Of a DNA stretch of 15,055 nt, positions 1 to 9,824 are shown piece after piece. A program made the translations under genes and the position numbers. The notes under the pieces are model-generated. The model was not told the DNA's origin. It did not search any database and saw only the letters and a program-made list of their open reading frames with translations. The stretch covers positions 1-15,055 of the forward strand of contig JACNHM010000392.1 of the NCBI GenBank assembly GCA_014383605.1, given 5' to 3'. Within the stretch, counting starts at the first letter, position 1; each line of letters opens with the position of its first letter. This DNA comes from Chloroflexota bacterium. Its GTDB lineage: Bacteria; Chloroflexota; Anaerolineae; UBA3071.

Positions 1-289
1 TGATCGGCACGCCCCTTTCCCTCAGGCGGGCTACCGCTTGCTCCATATCATCCGTTTCGATGGCCAGATGAGGGCAGTACGGCGGCTCAACCTCCGGTTG
101 CTGATAGTCGTGCCGCAAGTTCTGGATGAGTTCCAGTCGCAAATCATCCAAGGCCAGAAAAGCGTATGCCTCCCCTTCCTGTGCATTGACATCCCTTGAA
201 AGAAGGGTGAAGCCCAGCTTCTGGACATAGAACTCGATGGCCGCGTCCATACTGCTGACCTGAAAGGCCACGTGGTCGTATCTTCCCAT
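1..289 (-). CDS. VOC-family (glyoxalase/dioxygenase-like) protein, N-terminal part, cut by the window edge
   Basis: The first 96 codons of an open frame are visible; the 3' end lies outside the window. The ATG at 289-287 is preceded by AGGAG with a 7-nt gap, and that ribosome site lies 5-9 nt after the TGA of permease 1, so the two genes are probably translationally coupled. The protein begins MGRYDHVAFQVSSMD and has the VOC beta-alpha-beta-beta-beta layout. His6 (YDHVAF), Glu53 (RLELIQ) and His74 (CPHLAIET) occupy the usual metal-ligand places of glyoxalase-like folds; a fourth ligand would fall beyond the edge. VOC proteins include lactoylglutathione lyases, methylmalonyl-CoA epimerases and dioxygenases, and the visible part does not tell which. 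As the seventh gene of a sugar-uptake operon it may process a sugar or a reactive aldehyde made from it, but that is inference. The family call is firm; the substrate is unknown. Confidence 0.85.
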   Translation of the reverse strand, partial: MGRYDHVAFQVSSMDAAIEFYVQKLGFTLLSRDVNAQEGEAYAFLALDDLRLELIQNLRHDYQQPEVEPPYCPHLAIETDDMEQAVARLRERGVPI

Positions 290-302
290 CAGCGACTCCT
301 CA

Positions 303-1313
303 TCAGCCTCGACGGCCCCGCTTGCGGAGCTGGTCAAGCATGATGGCTACCACGATGACCAACCCCTGCACGGCCTGTAGCCAGTAGGCGGAGACACCGA
401 CGAGGACCAGGCCGTTGCGCAGCACCTGCATGATGGCCGCGCCGATGAGCACGCCCAGGATGGTGCCCTCGCCGCCCATCAGGCTGGTGCCGCCCACCAC
501 CGCGGCGGCGATGACGTCCAGTTCGTAGGCCGATGCGGCCGTCGGTGCGGCCACGCCCAGCCGGGCGGTCATCAGCACGCCGCCGATGGCGGTCAGAAAG
601 CCACAGAGCGAATAGACCATGATCTTCACCCGGTCGGTGTTGATGCCCGAAAGGGCGGTGGCCGTCTCGTTGCCGCCCAGGGCGTAGATGCGATAGCCCC
701 ATACCGTGCGGGTGAGAAAGATGGCCGTGATCACGGCGAAGACGAGCATGAAGACCAGCGGCAAAGGCACGTTGAAGCCGGCGATGGGGATGTCGTACTG
801 GCCCAGGTTGCGGAAGGACTGCGGCAGCCCGCGCACAGGCCAGCCACCAGTGAGACCGTAGCAGAGCCCCCGTGCCATGAGCAGGCTTCCTAGCGTAGCG
901 ATGAAGGGGGGCAGTTTGCCCTTGGCGATCATCAGGCCGTTGAGGAAGCCGGCGATCAGCCCCGTCAGCAATCCTCCGATCACAGCGACGGCCACGGGCA
1001 CCCCACGCACCAACAGCATGGCGCTGGCCAGCCCGGACAGGCCCATGACCGAGCCGACGGAGAGGTCAATGCCGGCGGTGATGATCACCATGCACTGCCC
1101 GAAGGCGCTGATGGCGATCCACGAGAAGGCCCGCATGATGTTGAAAATATTGGTTCTGCTCAGGAAGGTGTCGGTATACAGGCTGAGGAAAAGCCCCATG
1201 ACCAGCAGAATGAGGAACACGCCGAGTTCCTGCCGACCGAAGATGTCTCGCCAACCGAACCTGCGGGGCTGCGCCACCGCGACTGCGCTCCCCGTCTGTG
1301 CTGAATCGCTCAT
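303..1313 (-). CDS. Sugar ABC transporter permease 1 (RbsC/BPD_transp_2 family)
   Basis: A 336-residue integral membrane protein of the ribose/xylose/galactose-type permease family (usual length about 310-350), expected to form the homodimeric channel of a sugar importer in the cytoplasmic membrane. It is hydrophobic throughout, with about eight to ten membrane segments. It shows the family blocks GIDLSVGS (residues 81-88), the cytoplasmic loop [13 protein letters not shown] (from about 206) and [11 protein letters not shown] (274-284), and ends in a basic tail (LRKRGRRG). The ATG at 1313 overlaps the TGA of ATPase 1 by four bases (ATGA) and has AGGAG seven bases upstream inside the ATPase gene. 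This shows translational coupling and makes ATPase 1 its natural partner. Substrate cannot be read from the permease alone; the XylR-like control points to a pentose such as xylose. It differs clearly from permease 2, so the two are not a recent duplication. Confidence 0.93.
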   Translation of the reverse strand: MSDSAQTGSAVAVAQPRRFGWRDIFGRQELGVFLILLVMGLFLSLYTDTFLSRTNIFNIMRAFSWIAISAFGQCMVIITAGIDLSVGSVMGLSGLASAMLLVRGVPVAVAVIGGLLTGLIAGFLNGLMIAKGKLPPFIATLGSLLMARGLCYGLTGGWPVRGLPQSFRNLGQYDIPIAGFNVPLPLVFMLVFAVITAIFLTRTVWGYRIYALGGNETATALSGINTDRVKIMVYSLCGFLTAIGGVLMTARLGVAAPTAASAYELDVIAAAVVGGTSLMGGEGTILGVLIGAAIMQVLRNGLVLVGVSAYWLQAVQGLVIVVAIMLDQLRKRGRRG

Positions 1314-2866
1314 GCTTCTGCTCCTTTCGCCGTCATGTTGTTTGCGATCTCATTGCCCATCTCGCCGCTGGCGTAGGCCATGATTTTCTCCTGAGTGGCC
1401 TCGGCCCGGTCCAGGATAGTCGCTACCTTACCCTCGTGCATCACCAAAATGCGGTCGCTCATGCCCAGGATCTCCCGCAACTCCGAGGAGATCATGATGA
1501 TGCCCATGCCTTGCTGGGCCAGTTCGCTCATCAGGGCATGCACCTCGGCCTTGGCCCCCACGTCAATGCCCCGCGTCGGCTCGTCCATGATCAGGATCTT
1601 GGGCTGCATGGCCAACCACTTGGCCAGTACCACCTTCTGCTGGTTGCCGCCGGAGAGGAACATGGCCTTCTGCCGCAGGTGCGGCGTGCGGATGTTCAGC
1701 TTGTCCACGAAATCCTGGGCCGTGTCGCGCAGGCTGCGCTTATCCATCCAGCCGCGGCGGGCATGCTCATCCAGCGTGGGCAGGACGATGTTTTCCAGCA
1801 CCGGCAGCCCGAGCACCAACCCCTGCGTGCCCCGGTCTTCGGGCACGAAGCCCAGGCCGGCCTCCACGGCGTCGTGCGGGGAACCAATGCGCACCTGCTG
1901 GCCGTCAATCCAGACCTCACCTGCATCTTTGCGATCCACGCCAAAGATCAGGCGGGCGGTCTCCGTGCGGCCAGCGCCCACCAGGCCGGCGAAGCCCAAA
2001 ATCTCCCCGCTGCGCAGGGTGAAGTTGGCGTCTTCCACCGCGCCGCGGCGGGTGAGGCCTTTCACTTCCAAGAGCGGCGCGCCGATGTCGGCCACCTCTT
2101 TGTGGAACATGTCCGTCAGCTCTCGTCCCACCATCATGTGAATGACGTCGTCCGACGAGGTCTCGCCGATGGGCTTGCTGTCCACGCGCAGGCCGTCCCG
2201 CAGCACCACCACGCGGTCAGCGATCTGGAAGACCTCTTCCAGACGGTGGCTGATGAAGATGATGGCGATGCCCTGTCCCTTGAGTGTCCCGATGATCTCG
2301 AATAGGGTCTCCACCTCGTCCTCGCCCAGGGCGGAGGTCGGTTCGTCCATGATGATGATGCGAGCATCCACGGCCAACGCTTTGGCCACTTCCACCATCT
2401 GCTGCTGGGCCACAGAGAGGTCGCTGATCAGCGTCGTGGCGGGCACGCGCGCGCCGACTCGATTCAGATGCTCCTGTGCCTCCCGCTCCATGCGGCGGCG
2501 ATCCACGAAGTTGAAGAATCGCCCCAGGCCGCTCTGCCGCGGCTCGCGAGACAGGAAAATGTTCGCCGCCGCGCTCTGGTTCGGCGTGAGATTGAACTCT
2601 TGGTAGATGATAGCAACGCCCAACTCCTGGGCGTGACTGGGGCTTTCGATGTCCACTTCCTGGCCGTGCAGGAGGATGCGGCCGGTGTCCTTGCGGTATG
2701 CGCCGCAGAGGATTTTCATGAGCGTGGACTTGCCGGCGCCGTTCTCGCCGACCAGCGCGACCACCTCGCCGGCGGCCGCTTCGAAATCCACGTCATCCAG
2801 CGCCTGCACGCCAGGGAACGCTTTGGAGATGCCCTCCATGCGCAGTACCATGTTTTGCTCGCTCAA
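1310..2866 (-). CDS. Sugar ABC transporter ATP-binding protein 1, double-domain RbsA/MglA/XylG type
   Basis: A 518-residue protein with two fused nucleotide-binding domains, the usual form in ribose/galactose/xylose importers. Domain 1 has Walker [10 protein letters not shown] (40-48), signature LSVAQQQ (150-156), Walker B IIIMDEP (170-176) and switch His207. Domain 2 has a degenerate Walker [10 protein letters not shown] (294-302), lacking the lysine, signature LSGGNQQ (404-410), Walker B ILIMDEP (424-430) and Ser461 in place of the switch His. Such asymmetry is normal in this family, so one ATP site is probably the active one. The start is a TTG at 2866, chosen because GAAGGAG lies about seven bases upstream; the next in-frame ATG (codon 6) has no comparable site. 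It overlaps permease 1 by four bases. Upstream are 219 bp holding two hairpins that separate it from the binding-protein gene. It should power sugar import at the inner face of the membrane. Confidence 0.95.
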   Translation of the reverse strand: MSEQNMVLRMEGISKAFPGVQALDDVDFEAAAGEVVALVGENGAGKSTLMKILCGAYRKDTGRILLHGQEVDIESPSHAQELGVAIIYQEFNLTPNQSAAANIFLSREPRQSGLGRFFNFVDRRRMEREAQEHLNRVGARVPATTLISDLSVAQQQMVEVAKALAVDARIIIMDEPTSALGEDEVETLFEIIGTLKGQGIAIIFISHRLEEVFQIADRVVVLRDGLRVDSKPIGETSSDDVIHMMVGRELTDMFHKEVADIGAPLLEVKGLTRRGAVEDANFTLRSGEILGFAGLVGAGRTETARLIFGVDRKDAGEVWIDGQQVRIGSPHDAVEAGLGFVPEDRGTQGLVLGLPVLENIVLPTLDEHARRGWMDKRSLRDTAQDFVDKLNIRTPHLRQKAMFLSGGNQQKVVLAKWLAMQPKILIMDEPTRGIDVGAKAEVHALMSELAQQGMGIIMISSELREILGMSDRILVMHEGKVATILDRAEATQEKIMAYASGEMGNEIANNMTAKGAEA

Positions 2867-2930
2867 TGGCTCTCTCCTTCCTACCTAACCCGAAGGGGCT
2901 GAAACCGAACGAAGAACGCCGGGCCGACGA

Positions 2931-2974
2931 AAGACGAAGAACGAAGGACGGATTCGTCCTTCGTCTTTCGTCTT
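2931..2974. repeat. Imperfect inverted repeat (20-bp arms, 4-nt loop) between binding protein and ATPase 1
   Basis: Arms 2931-2950 and 2955-2974 pair at 18 of 20 positions around the loop GATT. The arms are built from the repeating words ACGAAAG and ACGAAGG. On the transcribed (minus) strand there is no run of U after it, so it is not a standard intrinsic terminator. It lies about 65 bp before the start of ATPase 1 and may be a dispersed repeat or a stem that modulates expression. Confidence 0.7.
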
Positions 2975-3029
2975 CCACATCTTGGCTCGGCAGGCAAGAG
3001 TCTCGCGCTTCGATACCATCTCAGAATGG

Positions 3030-3064
3030 AGGTTGGCGAGAGACGCGCGGTCTCTCGCCAACCT
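3030..3064. repeat. Perfect 15-bp hairpin just after the binding-protein stop codon
   Basis: Positions 3030-3044 and 3050-3064 are exact reverse complements around the 5-nt loop GCGCG (3045-3049). The stem begins about 21 bases after the TAG of the three-domain binding protein on the transcribed strand and is not followed by a U-tract. Placement right after a binding-protein gene and before the ATPase gene is typical of stems that protect the upstream mRNA or partly stop polymerase, giving more binding protein than transporter. That role is inferred; the stem itself is certain. Confidence 0.8.
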
Positions 3065-3085
3065 TGTGTCGAACCCTGAGAAGGG

Positions 3086-6007
<2,922 letters not shown>

Positions 6008-6067
6008 TGTGAAACCTCCTCCTCAGTTTTGATAGGTGTTGATCTCCACGCGTGCGATCTGCTGTGT

Positions 6068-6099
6068 CCCCTGGCTTCACGCGTGGGAAAAGCCAGGGG
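6068..6099. repeat. 10-bp perfect inverted repeat upstream of the binding-protein gene
   Basis: Arms 6068-6077 (CCCCTGGCTT) and 6090-6099 (AAGCCAGGGG) surround a 12-nt loop that begins with the palindrome CACGCGTG. It lies in the 262-bp gap between ATPase 2 and the binding-protein gene, about 60 bp before the ribosome site. It could be a dispersed repeat, a leader stem or part of a regulator site. Confidence 0.6.
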
Positions 6100-6182
6100 C
6101 GTTGGCCGGACATTCAACAAGCCCGCTGCTACCCGGCCTGCCGTGCTCGTTGGCTGCACACCACCTCCTTTCCACACCTCCG

Positions 6183-6273
6183 GTAGGGGCAGGCCTTGCG
6201 CCTGCCCGCAGGGCGACCGTGTAGGGGCAGGGCTTGCCCCTGCCCGCAGGGCGACCGCAAGGGTCGCCCCTAC
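6183..6273. repeat. Cluster of GC-rich palindromic repeat units at the 3' end of ATPase 2
   Basis: Two direct units of 37-38 bp start at 6183 and 6221. Each begins GTAGGGGCAGG and ends CAGGGCGACCG. An inverted end follows at 6251-6273 (GCGACCGCAAGGGTCGCCCC then TAC). Each unit can form its own stem: GGGCAGG/CCTGCCC, GGGCAGGG/CCCTGCCC and GGGCGACC/GGTCGCCC. The cluster overlaps the TAG stop of ATPase 2 (6272-6270): the stop is the TAG of the repeat's terminal GTAGGGGCG. The form is that of a dispersed intergenic repeat family. A fragment of the same word (GTAGGGGCG) recurs at 10885 between gpsA and ttcA. Confidence 0.8.
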
Positions 6274-7049
6274 GTCGGCGCAAAGTCATCCACAGCGCCC
6301 ACGATGCGGGCCACCACTTGCTCCCGAACCTCGGCGAGAGATTTGCCTGCGATGGGAAGATTTCCCACCTTGCGGCCATGTCGCAAGACCATGACCCGGT
6401 CGGCGACCTCGAAGATGTCTTCCAGCCGATGGCTGATGATGATAATGGATGCCCCCTGGCGCTTGAGCTCGCGGATCAGGTCCAGCACCTTGCTGATGGC
6501 CGCCACGCTCAGCGCCGCCGTGGGCTCATCCATGATGATCACTTTGGCGTCGAAGGCCGTGGCCCGGCCGATGGCCACCGCCTGCCGCTGCCCGCCGGAG
6601 AGGTTCTCCACTTTCAGCCGCACAGAGGCGATGTCAATCTTCAAGCGGTCCATCAGGCGGCGGGCTTCCTGCTCCATGCGCCGCTTGTTCATCACCTTGA
6701 GCAGCCCCAGGTTCAGTTGCACAGCTTCCCGCCCCAAGAAGATATTGCTGGCCACGTCCAGGTTGTTGGCCAAGGCGAAGTCCTGATAGACCATCTCGAT
6801 GCCCAGCCGGCGAGACTCCTCCGGGCCGGTGATGTTCACCTGGTGGCTGTCCAGGTAGATATGGCCCTTGTCGGGCATGTAGGCACCGCTGAGCACCTTC
6901 ATCAGCGTGGACTTGCCGGCAGCGTTGTCTCCCACCAGGCCCAGCACCTCGTTGTGGTACAGGGTCAGATCCACACCGCGCAGCGCCTGCACCGCGCCGA
7001 AGCTCTTCTTGATGCCTTCCATTTCGACGATCGGCGTATGGCTTGCCAT
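6270..7049 (-). CDS. Sugar ABC transporter ATP-binding protein 2, single-domain (FrcA-like)
   Basis: A 259-residue ATPase with one nucleotide-binding domain, the short form found in fructose/ribose-type CUT2 importers (family about 250-270 residues). Walker [10 protein letters not shown] (40-48), Q-loop YQDF (about 88-91), signature LSGGQRQ (150-156), Walker B VIIMDEP (170-176) and switch His207 are all intact, so it should hydrolyse ATP as a homodimer. The ATG at 7049 has GAGGA about eight bases upstream. It follows permease 2 by 71 bp, and the two probably form one transporter. The last codons read into a dispersed repeat that supplies the TAG, so the extreme C-terminus may have been reshaped by that insertion, although the length is normal. 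The contrast with double-domain ATPase 1 in the same operon shows that two different transporter lineages are combined here. Confidence 0.93.
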   Translation of the reverse strand: MASHTPIVEMEGIKKSFGAVQALRGVDLTLYHNEVLGLVGDNAAGKSTLMKVLSGAYMPDKGHIYLDSHQVNITGPEESRRLGIEMVYQDFALANNLDVASNIFLGREAVQLNLGLLKVMNKRRMEQEARRLMDRLKIDIASVRLKVENLSGGQRQAVAIGRATAFDAKVIIMDEPTAALSVAAISKVLDLIRELKRQGASIIIISHRLEDIFEVADRVMVLRHGRKVGNLPIAGKSLAEVREQVVARIVGAVDDFAPT

Positions 7050-7090
7050 CGTGGGTATCCTCGTTTTTGCTTATCCGAAAGAGTTGCAGA

Positions 7091-7107
7091 GGCGGCTCCC
7101 AGCCGCC
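7091..7107. repeat. Short hairpin (7-bp stem, CCC loop) between permease 2 and ATPase 2
   Basis: GGCGGCT (7091-7097) and AGCCGCC (7101-7107) flank CCC in the 71-bp gap between the two genes. It has the same design as the other intergenic hairpins in the window, though shorter. Function unknown. Confidence 0.5.
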
Positions 7108-7120
7108 GATGATCTGACGC

Positions 7121-8137
7121 TTACTGTCTCCCGCGGCGGCGCAGGGTGTCGTAGACCACGGCGACCACCAGTACCACGCCCAGGATGATACTCTGCACGT
7201 AGGACGAGACGTTTATCAACACCATCCCGTTCTGCATCACGCCCATGATGGCCGCGCCCAGGATGGCTCCCAACACCGTCCCCTCGCCGCCGAAAAGGCT
7301 GGTGCCACCGATGACCGTGGCAGCGATGGCCCACAACTCGTAGGCCGACCCCACCACCGGTGTGCCCTGCCCCAGGCGGGAGGCCAGCAGGATGCCCGTG
7401 ATGCCGGCCATCACGCCGCTGGTGGCGTAGCAGAAAAAGCGCACGCGATCCACATTGACCCCGGAGACGCGAGCCGCTTCCAGGTTCCCGCCCACGGCGT
7501 AGATGTGACGTCCCAGAGTGGTCAGGTTGAGCACAAAGGCCGTGATGAGAGCCACGGTGATCAAAACGATGAACATGATGGGGATGGAGCGCACTTCCCC
7601 TTGGCCCAGCACCAGGAAGGGGTGACCGGAAGGGAGGACCACAGGATAGCCCCGGGTGAGGTAGGCTGACGCGCCGCTGGCCATCAGCCAGGTGCCCAAA
7701 GTAATGATGAAGGCGGGCACGCCGACCTTGGTGACGAAGAACCCGTGCCACAGCCCCACCAGTGCGGACAGGATCAGGACGATGAGAATAGCAGGAACCA
7801 CACCAAAAGAAGCGATGCCCAACGCCCCCTTCATCATCAGCCAGGCCACGATCACGCCGGTGAGCGCGGTCATGGAACCCACCGAGAGGTCAATGCCGCC
7901 AGTGATGATGACCAGGATCTCGCCGATGCCCAGGATGCCGAAGGTGGCGATGAAGCGCATGATGATGGCCAGGTTGGCCGGCTTGACGAAAACCCCTGGA
8001 TTCCGCCACCAGAAGAAGGCACAGAGGACGATAAAGGCAATCAGTACGTTCAGTTCCCGGAAGCCACCCCCAAGACGGATGCGCTGTCGTGTTCGGGGAA
8101 CGGTGACAACGGAGTCTGACTGATCTGGGTTGGTCAC
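7121..8137 (-). CDS. Sugar ABC transporter permease 2 (RbsC/FrcC-like, BPD_transp_2 family)
   Basis: A 338-residue membrane permease of the CUT2 sugar-importer family. It carries the same landmarks as permease 1 at almost the same places: GIDLSVGS (81-88), [18 protein letters not shown] (about 211-228) and [11 protein letters not shown] (277-287), with a short basic C-terminal tail (LRRRGRQ). The rest differs enough that it must be a separate lineage. The start is a GTG at 8137, preceded by AAGGGGG about five bases upstream; there is no better in-frame ATG before the first membrane segment. It lies 36 bp after the ROK repressor stop and 71 bp before ATPase 2, which is its likely partner. Sugar specificity is not readable from the permease; pentose is suggested by the regulator. 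About 28 polar residues precede the first membrane helix. Confidence 0.93.
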   Translation of the reverse strand: MTNPDQSDSVVTVPRTRQRIRLGGGFRELNVLIAFIVLCAFFWWRNPGVFVKPANLAIIMRFIATFGILGIGEILVIITGGIDLSVGSMTALTGVIVAWLMMKGALGIASFGVVPAILIVLILSALVGLWHGFFVTKVGVPAFIITLGTWLMASGASAYLTRGYPVVLPSGHPFLVLGQGEVRSIPIMFIVLITVALITAFVLNLTTLGRHIYAVGGNLEAARVSGVNVDRVRFFCYATSGVMAGITGILLASRLGQGTPVVGSAYELWAIAATVIGGTSLFGGEGTVLGAILGAAIMGVMQNGMVLINVSSYVQSIILGVVLVVAVVYDTLRRRGRQ

Positions 8138-8173
8138 AGATACCCCCTTCTCGAAAGTACGGCCAAAGGACGG

Positions 8174-9415
8174 TTAGGAATTCTGCCGGGGCTCGCGCAG
8201 GATATCGTACAGCACCAGAGCCACGCAGCCCATGACGCAGGCATCGAAGCCATGCGCCGAAACTTTCACCTGCGGCAGATCGCGCGGCCTGAGCATGGCC
8301 CGCTGCCGGATGGTCGCTTCGATCACAGGCGACAGAAAGTCACTGGCAAAGCTCAACACGCCGCCAAAGACCACCAATTCGGGATCGAAGGCGTTGATCA
8401 GATTGGCGATGCCGATGCCCAGATATTCCCCTGTCTCCTCCAGAGCCTGGCGGGCTACCCCGTCGCCGGCCTGGGCCGCCTGGGCGATGAGGGGAATGGA
8501 GATGCGGCGCGGGTCGTCGTTGGCCAGCTGGCTAACCAGGCTGGGTTTCCCGCTTTCGATGGCCCGGCGCACGCGCCGCACCACCGCTATCGGGCTGACC
8601 AGCGTCTCCCAGCAGCCGCGGTTGCCGCAGTTGCACAGTTCGCCGTCGGGAATGATGGTCATGTGACCGATCTCGCCGGCATAGCCGCCCATGCCGCGGT
8701 ACAACTGGCCGTTGAAGACAATGCCGCCGCCCAACCCGGCGCCAGCCGCCAGGTACACGAAATCGTGCACGCGCTGCGCGGCGCCGAAATAGTGCTCTCC
8801 CATGGCCGCGGCGTTGGCATCGTTGTCCACGAAGATGGGGACGTCGAAGGCCGCGGCGAAGGCCTCTCGTGCCGGCACATCGCGCCAGCCCAGGTTGGGA
8901 GCGAAGATGACAACGCCCGACGCGACGTCTACAAGCCCCGGTATGCCCACGCCAATCCCCAGCAGCGGGCTGCTCCCTTCCGGAGAGACGTGTGTCCCGT
9001 GATGGCTGATGGCCGTGCGCGTGGCGTTGATGGCCCGGTTCAGGATGGTCTGGGGCGGCTGGTCGGGGCTGATCTCTTCTTGCCAGCGCCAGAGGACGTG
9101 GGCGGTGAAGTCGGTCAGGATCACCAGGATGAAGTCCACGCCGATCTCCACGCCGATGATGCAGCCCGCCTGGGGGTTGAGCTCCAGCATCATGGCCGGC
9201 CGGCCGCCGCTGGAGCGGCCATAGCCTATCTCGCGCACGAACTGGCGATCCGTGAGCTCGTGCACCAGGCTGGACACGGTGGTTTTGTTCAGACCCGTCC
9301 GGGCGGCCAGTTGCGCACGCGAAAGAGGAGCCGCCTCGCGCAGCGTGTTCAAAATGATCGAGAGGTTGATCTCCCGTACCAGTGCTTGATCGCCCGTGCG
9401 AAAACTGTAGGCCAA
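8174..9415 (-). CDS. xylR: ROK-family transcriptional repressor, XylR/NagC type
   Basis: A 413-residue regulator with an N-terminal winged helix-turn-helix (about residues 31-55: PLSRAQLAARTGLNKTTVSS) and a ROK sugar-binding domain. The ROK part has VDNDANAAA (about 196-204) and the zinc motif H-x9-C-x-C-x4-C (His251, Cys261, Cys263, Cys268; CNCGNRGCWE). The open frame extends 18 codons further to a TTG at 9469, but that lies at the predicted transcription start and inside the operator. I prefer the TTG at 9415, with GAGAGGGG seven bases upstream and the usual ROK beginning (TGDQALVREIN). It is the first gene of the operon, and its own promoter carries a near-match to the classical XylR operator, so it should repress itself and all transport genes until a sugar, probably xylose or a related pentose, binds. 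The family is certain; the XylR name rests mainly on the operator. Confidence 0.9.
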   Translation of the reverse strand: MAYSFRTGDQALVREINLSIILNTLREAAPLSRAQLAARTGLNKTTVSSLVHELTDRQFVREIGYGRSSGGRPAMMLELNPQAGCIIGVEIGVDFILVILTDFTAHVLWRWQEEISPDQPPQTILNRAINATRTAISHHGTHVSPEGSSPLLGIGVGIPGLVDVASGVVIFAPNLGWRDVPAREAFAAAFDVPIFVDNDANAAAMGEHYFGAAQRVHDFVYLAAGAGLGGGIVFNGQLYRGMGGYAGEIGHMTIIPDGELCNCGNRGCWETLVSPIAVVRRVRRAIESGKPSLVSQLANDDPRRISIPLIAQAAQAGDGVARQALEETGEYLGIGIANLINAFDPELVVFGGVLSFASDFLSPVIEATIRQRAMLRPRDLPQVKVSAHGFDACVMGCVALVLYDILREPRQNS

Positions 9416-9452
9416 ATCGCCACCCCTCTCGGAGAAACAACGGGGAAGACAG

Positions 9453-9477
9453 TTAGTTGGTTGTACCAACGAACTAA
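9453..9477. promoter_or_regulatory. Candidate XylR-type operator, 25-bp palindrome
   Basis: Read on the minus strand, the site is TTAGTT-C-GTT-G, four central bases, then CAAC-C-AACTAA. The arms match each other at 11 of 12 pairs. From memory of the Bacillus xyl operator (TTAGTT-T-GTT ... CAAC-A-AACTAA, also 25 bp), about 20 of 25 positions agree. It begins at the last base of the -10 box and covers the expected start of transcription, the classical arrangement for a blocking repressor. The adjacent ROK gene is the obvious binder. Confidence 0.85.
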
Positions 9478-9505
9478 TTATAGCACGGGTTCAATGACAT
9501 GTCAA
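9477..9505 (-). promoter_or_regulatory. Consensus sigma-70 promoter of the sugar operon
   Basis: On the minus strand, TTGACA (9505-9500), a 17-bp spacer and TATAAT (9482-9477). Both hexamers match the consensus exactly. Start of transcription is expected near 9470, giving a leader of about 55 bases before the preferred TTG start of the repressor. The -10 box shares one base with the operator. Confidence 0.92.
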
Positions 9506-9602
9506 GCCCCAATTGGCAGATGCGGCACCATTTCTGAAGTTCCTCTTTGAGGTCGTCTCCCCCAACCGTGTTGACGCCAGTTTCGACCGCTTTTCAACCG
9601 CG

Positions 9603-9657
9603 GAGACCGCCGAGCACGCTGAGAAGACCAAAGTGTCTCTGCGTGCTCCGCGAGCTC
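9603..9657. repeat. Imperfect inverted repeat in the intergenic region
   Basis: Arms 9603-9624 and 9636-9657 are roughly complementary, with a perfect 8-bp core (GAGCACGC 9612-9619 with GCGTGCTC 9641-9648) and an 11-nt loop. The composition (GGAGACCGC / TCTCTGCG words) is like low-complexity dispersed repeats. It is not followed by a T-run in either direction. Confidence 0.55.
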
Positions 9658-9678
9658 TGGTCTGAAAACAGGCAGGCT

Positions 9679-9705
9679 GTAGGACAAGTTGGCAACTTGT
9701 CCTAC
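9679..9705. repeat. Perfect 12-bp hairpin with 3-nt loop
   Basis: GTAGGACAAGTT (9679-9690), GGC, then AACTTGTCCTAC (9694-9705). No T-tract follows on either strand, so a terminator role is unlikely. It has the same stem-plus-3-nt-loop design as the hairpin at 13695-13723. Confidence 0.8.
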
Positions 9706-9754
9706 GTCTGCGGTGAAGAAAGGACATCAACACGAAAGAGGTTGACCACCCTCT

Positions 9755-9783
9755 TTGACGAATCGGCAGAAGTCTGGTATAAG
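9755..9783 (+). promoter_or_regulatory. Promoter of gpsA
   Basis: TTGACG (9755-9760), a 17-bp spacer and TATAAG (9778-9783): five of six consensus bases in each box. Transcription would start near 9790, about 35 bases before the gpsA ATG. No XylR-like palindrome overlaps it. Confidence 0.8.
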
Positions 9784-9824
9784 TTGGCCAGAAGCCCGCA
9801 ATCCAGACAGGAAAGAGGAAAAAC

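Larger units (their letters stand above)
9506..9754. other. Intergenic region between divergent units; no gene seen
   Basis: The whole gene-free stretch runs from 9416 to 9824 (409 bp). It holds the repressor leader, operator and promoter on the left and the gpsA promoter on the right. The 249 bp between contain two inverted repeats, listed separately (9603-9657 and 9679-9705). Frames crossing it on either strand have no ribosome site and no family resemblance. Confidence 0.7.

Noticed and set aside
6183..6273. Insertion sequence
   Set aside because: No transposase frame and no target duplication seen; only short palindromic repeat units.
9416..9469. Eighteen extra N-terminal codons of the ROK repressor (TTG at 9469)
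   Set aside because: They start at the predicted transcription start within the operator, contain no ROK similarity, and a good ribosome site precedes the TTG at 9415.
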